Positions 40,049 to 40,179 of a DNA stretch of 40,179 nucleotides are shown here, piece by piece. Both the position numbers and the translations under genes were made by a program. Where the stretch lies: the NCBI GenBank assembly GCA_015061615.1, contig SUWE01000022.1, positions 1-40,179 on the forward strand, written 5' to 3'. The notes beneath the pieces are model-generated. The model was not told where the DNA came from and made no database searches. It worked only from the letters and a program-made list of their open reading frames with translations. This DNA is from Lentisphaerota bacterium (lineage in GTDB: Bacteria; Verrucomicrobiota; Lentisphaeria; Victivallales; Victivallaceae). Within the stretch, counting starts at the first letter, position 1, and every line of letters begins with the position of its first letter.

Positions 40049-40179
40049 GAAAAGCAGTCCGCAGTAAGAGTTGCGGCGAGCGTTGCACGCCGCCGCGATC
40101 CGTCTTCGCACAAGGCTTCGCCGGGACAAGGGGGTCTGGGGAATTTCTTCCCCAGAGTGGCACTCGTGGAGCAAATTTC
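40049..40179. other. Gene-free tail with hairpins
   Basis: I see no gene in this tail, which with 39880-40048 makes a 300-base gene-free stretch. It is G/C-rich and holds a perfect hairpin CTGGGGAA/TTCCCCAG (40136-40143, 40148-40155) and further short palindromes. Its style differs from the coding DNA and suggests another dispersed sequence. Confidence 0.5.

Noticed and set aside
39908-40174. 88-codon open frame on the minus strand at the right edge
   Set aside because: It lies almost wholly in the inverted repeat and hairpin-rich tail, has no ribosome site, and its predicted protein is basic and low in recognisable structure.

Overview
The window most resembles a chromosome segment from a Lentisphaerae-type bacterium (PVC group, Victivallis-like). 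The reasons are three prepilin-like proteins sharing the [16 protein letters not shown]...[13 protein letters not shown] start and an H-X9-DG tail, large secreted glycoside-hydrolase-like proteins, and a MurA with the Asp-for-Cys substitution also known from Chlamydia. The taxonomic call is an inference from protein style; no marker gene such as rRNA is present. I found no tRNA, rRNA, CRISPR array, transposase or phage gene.

Layout. (1) 84-3904: the murA-lnt pair on the minus strand, with ttcA divergent from it. (2) 3885-13725, minus strand: a seven-gene carbohydrate operon reading GH127, prepilin-like protein, 370-aa secreted protein, 918-aa secreted hydrolase-like protein, 381-aa paralog of the 370-aa protein, GH130 phosphorylase, HAD phosphatase. 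A divergent AraC-type regulator (13851-14681) shares its promoter region. (3) 14744-24407, minus strand: a second carbohydrate operon reading LacI-type regulator, GH2 beta-mannosidase, prepilin-like protein, 165-aa secreted domain protein, 1644-aa secreted multidomain hydrolase. A perfect 14-bp operator palindrome precedes it. (4) 24484-29261: a 200-bp imperfect inverted-repeat element, a YbjN-family gene, then a putative glycosidase, a GT2 glycosyltransferase and a hexapeptide acyltransferase in series. (5) 29297-31964: a promoter, a Phe/Tyr-rich leader peptide with attenuator, then DAHP synthase (aroF) and chorismate mutase/prephenate dehydratase (pheA). (6) 32116-34413: a sodium:solute symporter with its own promoter and terminator. 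(7) 34576-39879, plus strand: a third carbohydrate cassette reading GntR/LacI-type regulator, prepilin-like protein, 1130-aa secreted hydrolase-like protein.

Two things stand out. First, three unrelated regulators (AraC, LacI, GntR-LacI) each control a cassette that combines one H-X9-DG prepilin-like protein with secreted glycoside-hydrolase-like proteins. This suggests a modular polysaccharide-use system in which each substrate has its own pseudopilin. Second, a short leader peptide with 8 Phe/Tyr codons in a 12-codon block lies ahead of a terminator/antiterminator pair and aroF-pheA, a classical transcription attenuator read directly from the sequence.

The window is bracketed by a ~135-bp inverted repeat (5-138 and 39914-40048) that includes 90 bp of perfect identity. 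This repeat carries terminator hairpins and, on the left, encodes the last codons of lnt. Promoters found by eye follow one pattern: TTG-type -35, 17-bp spacer and a -10 usually TATATT.
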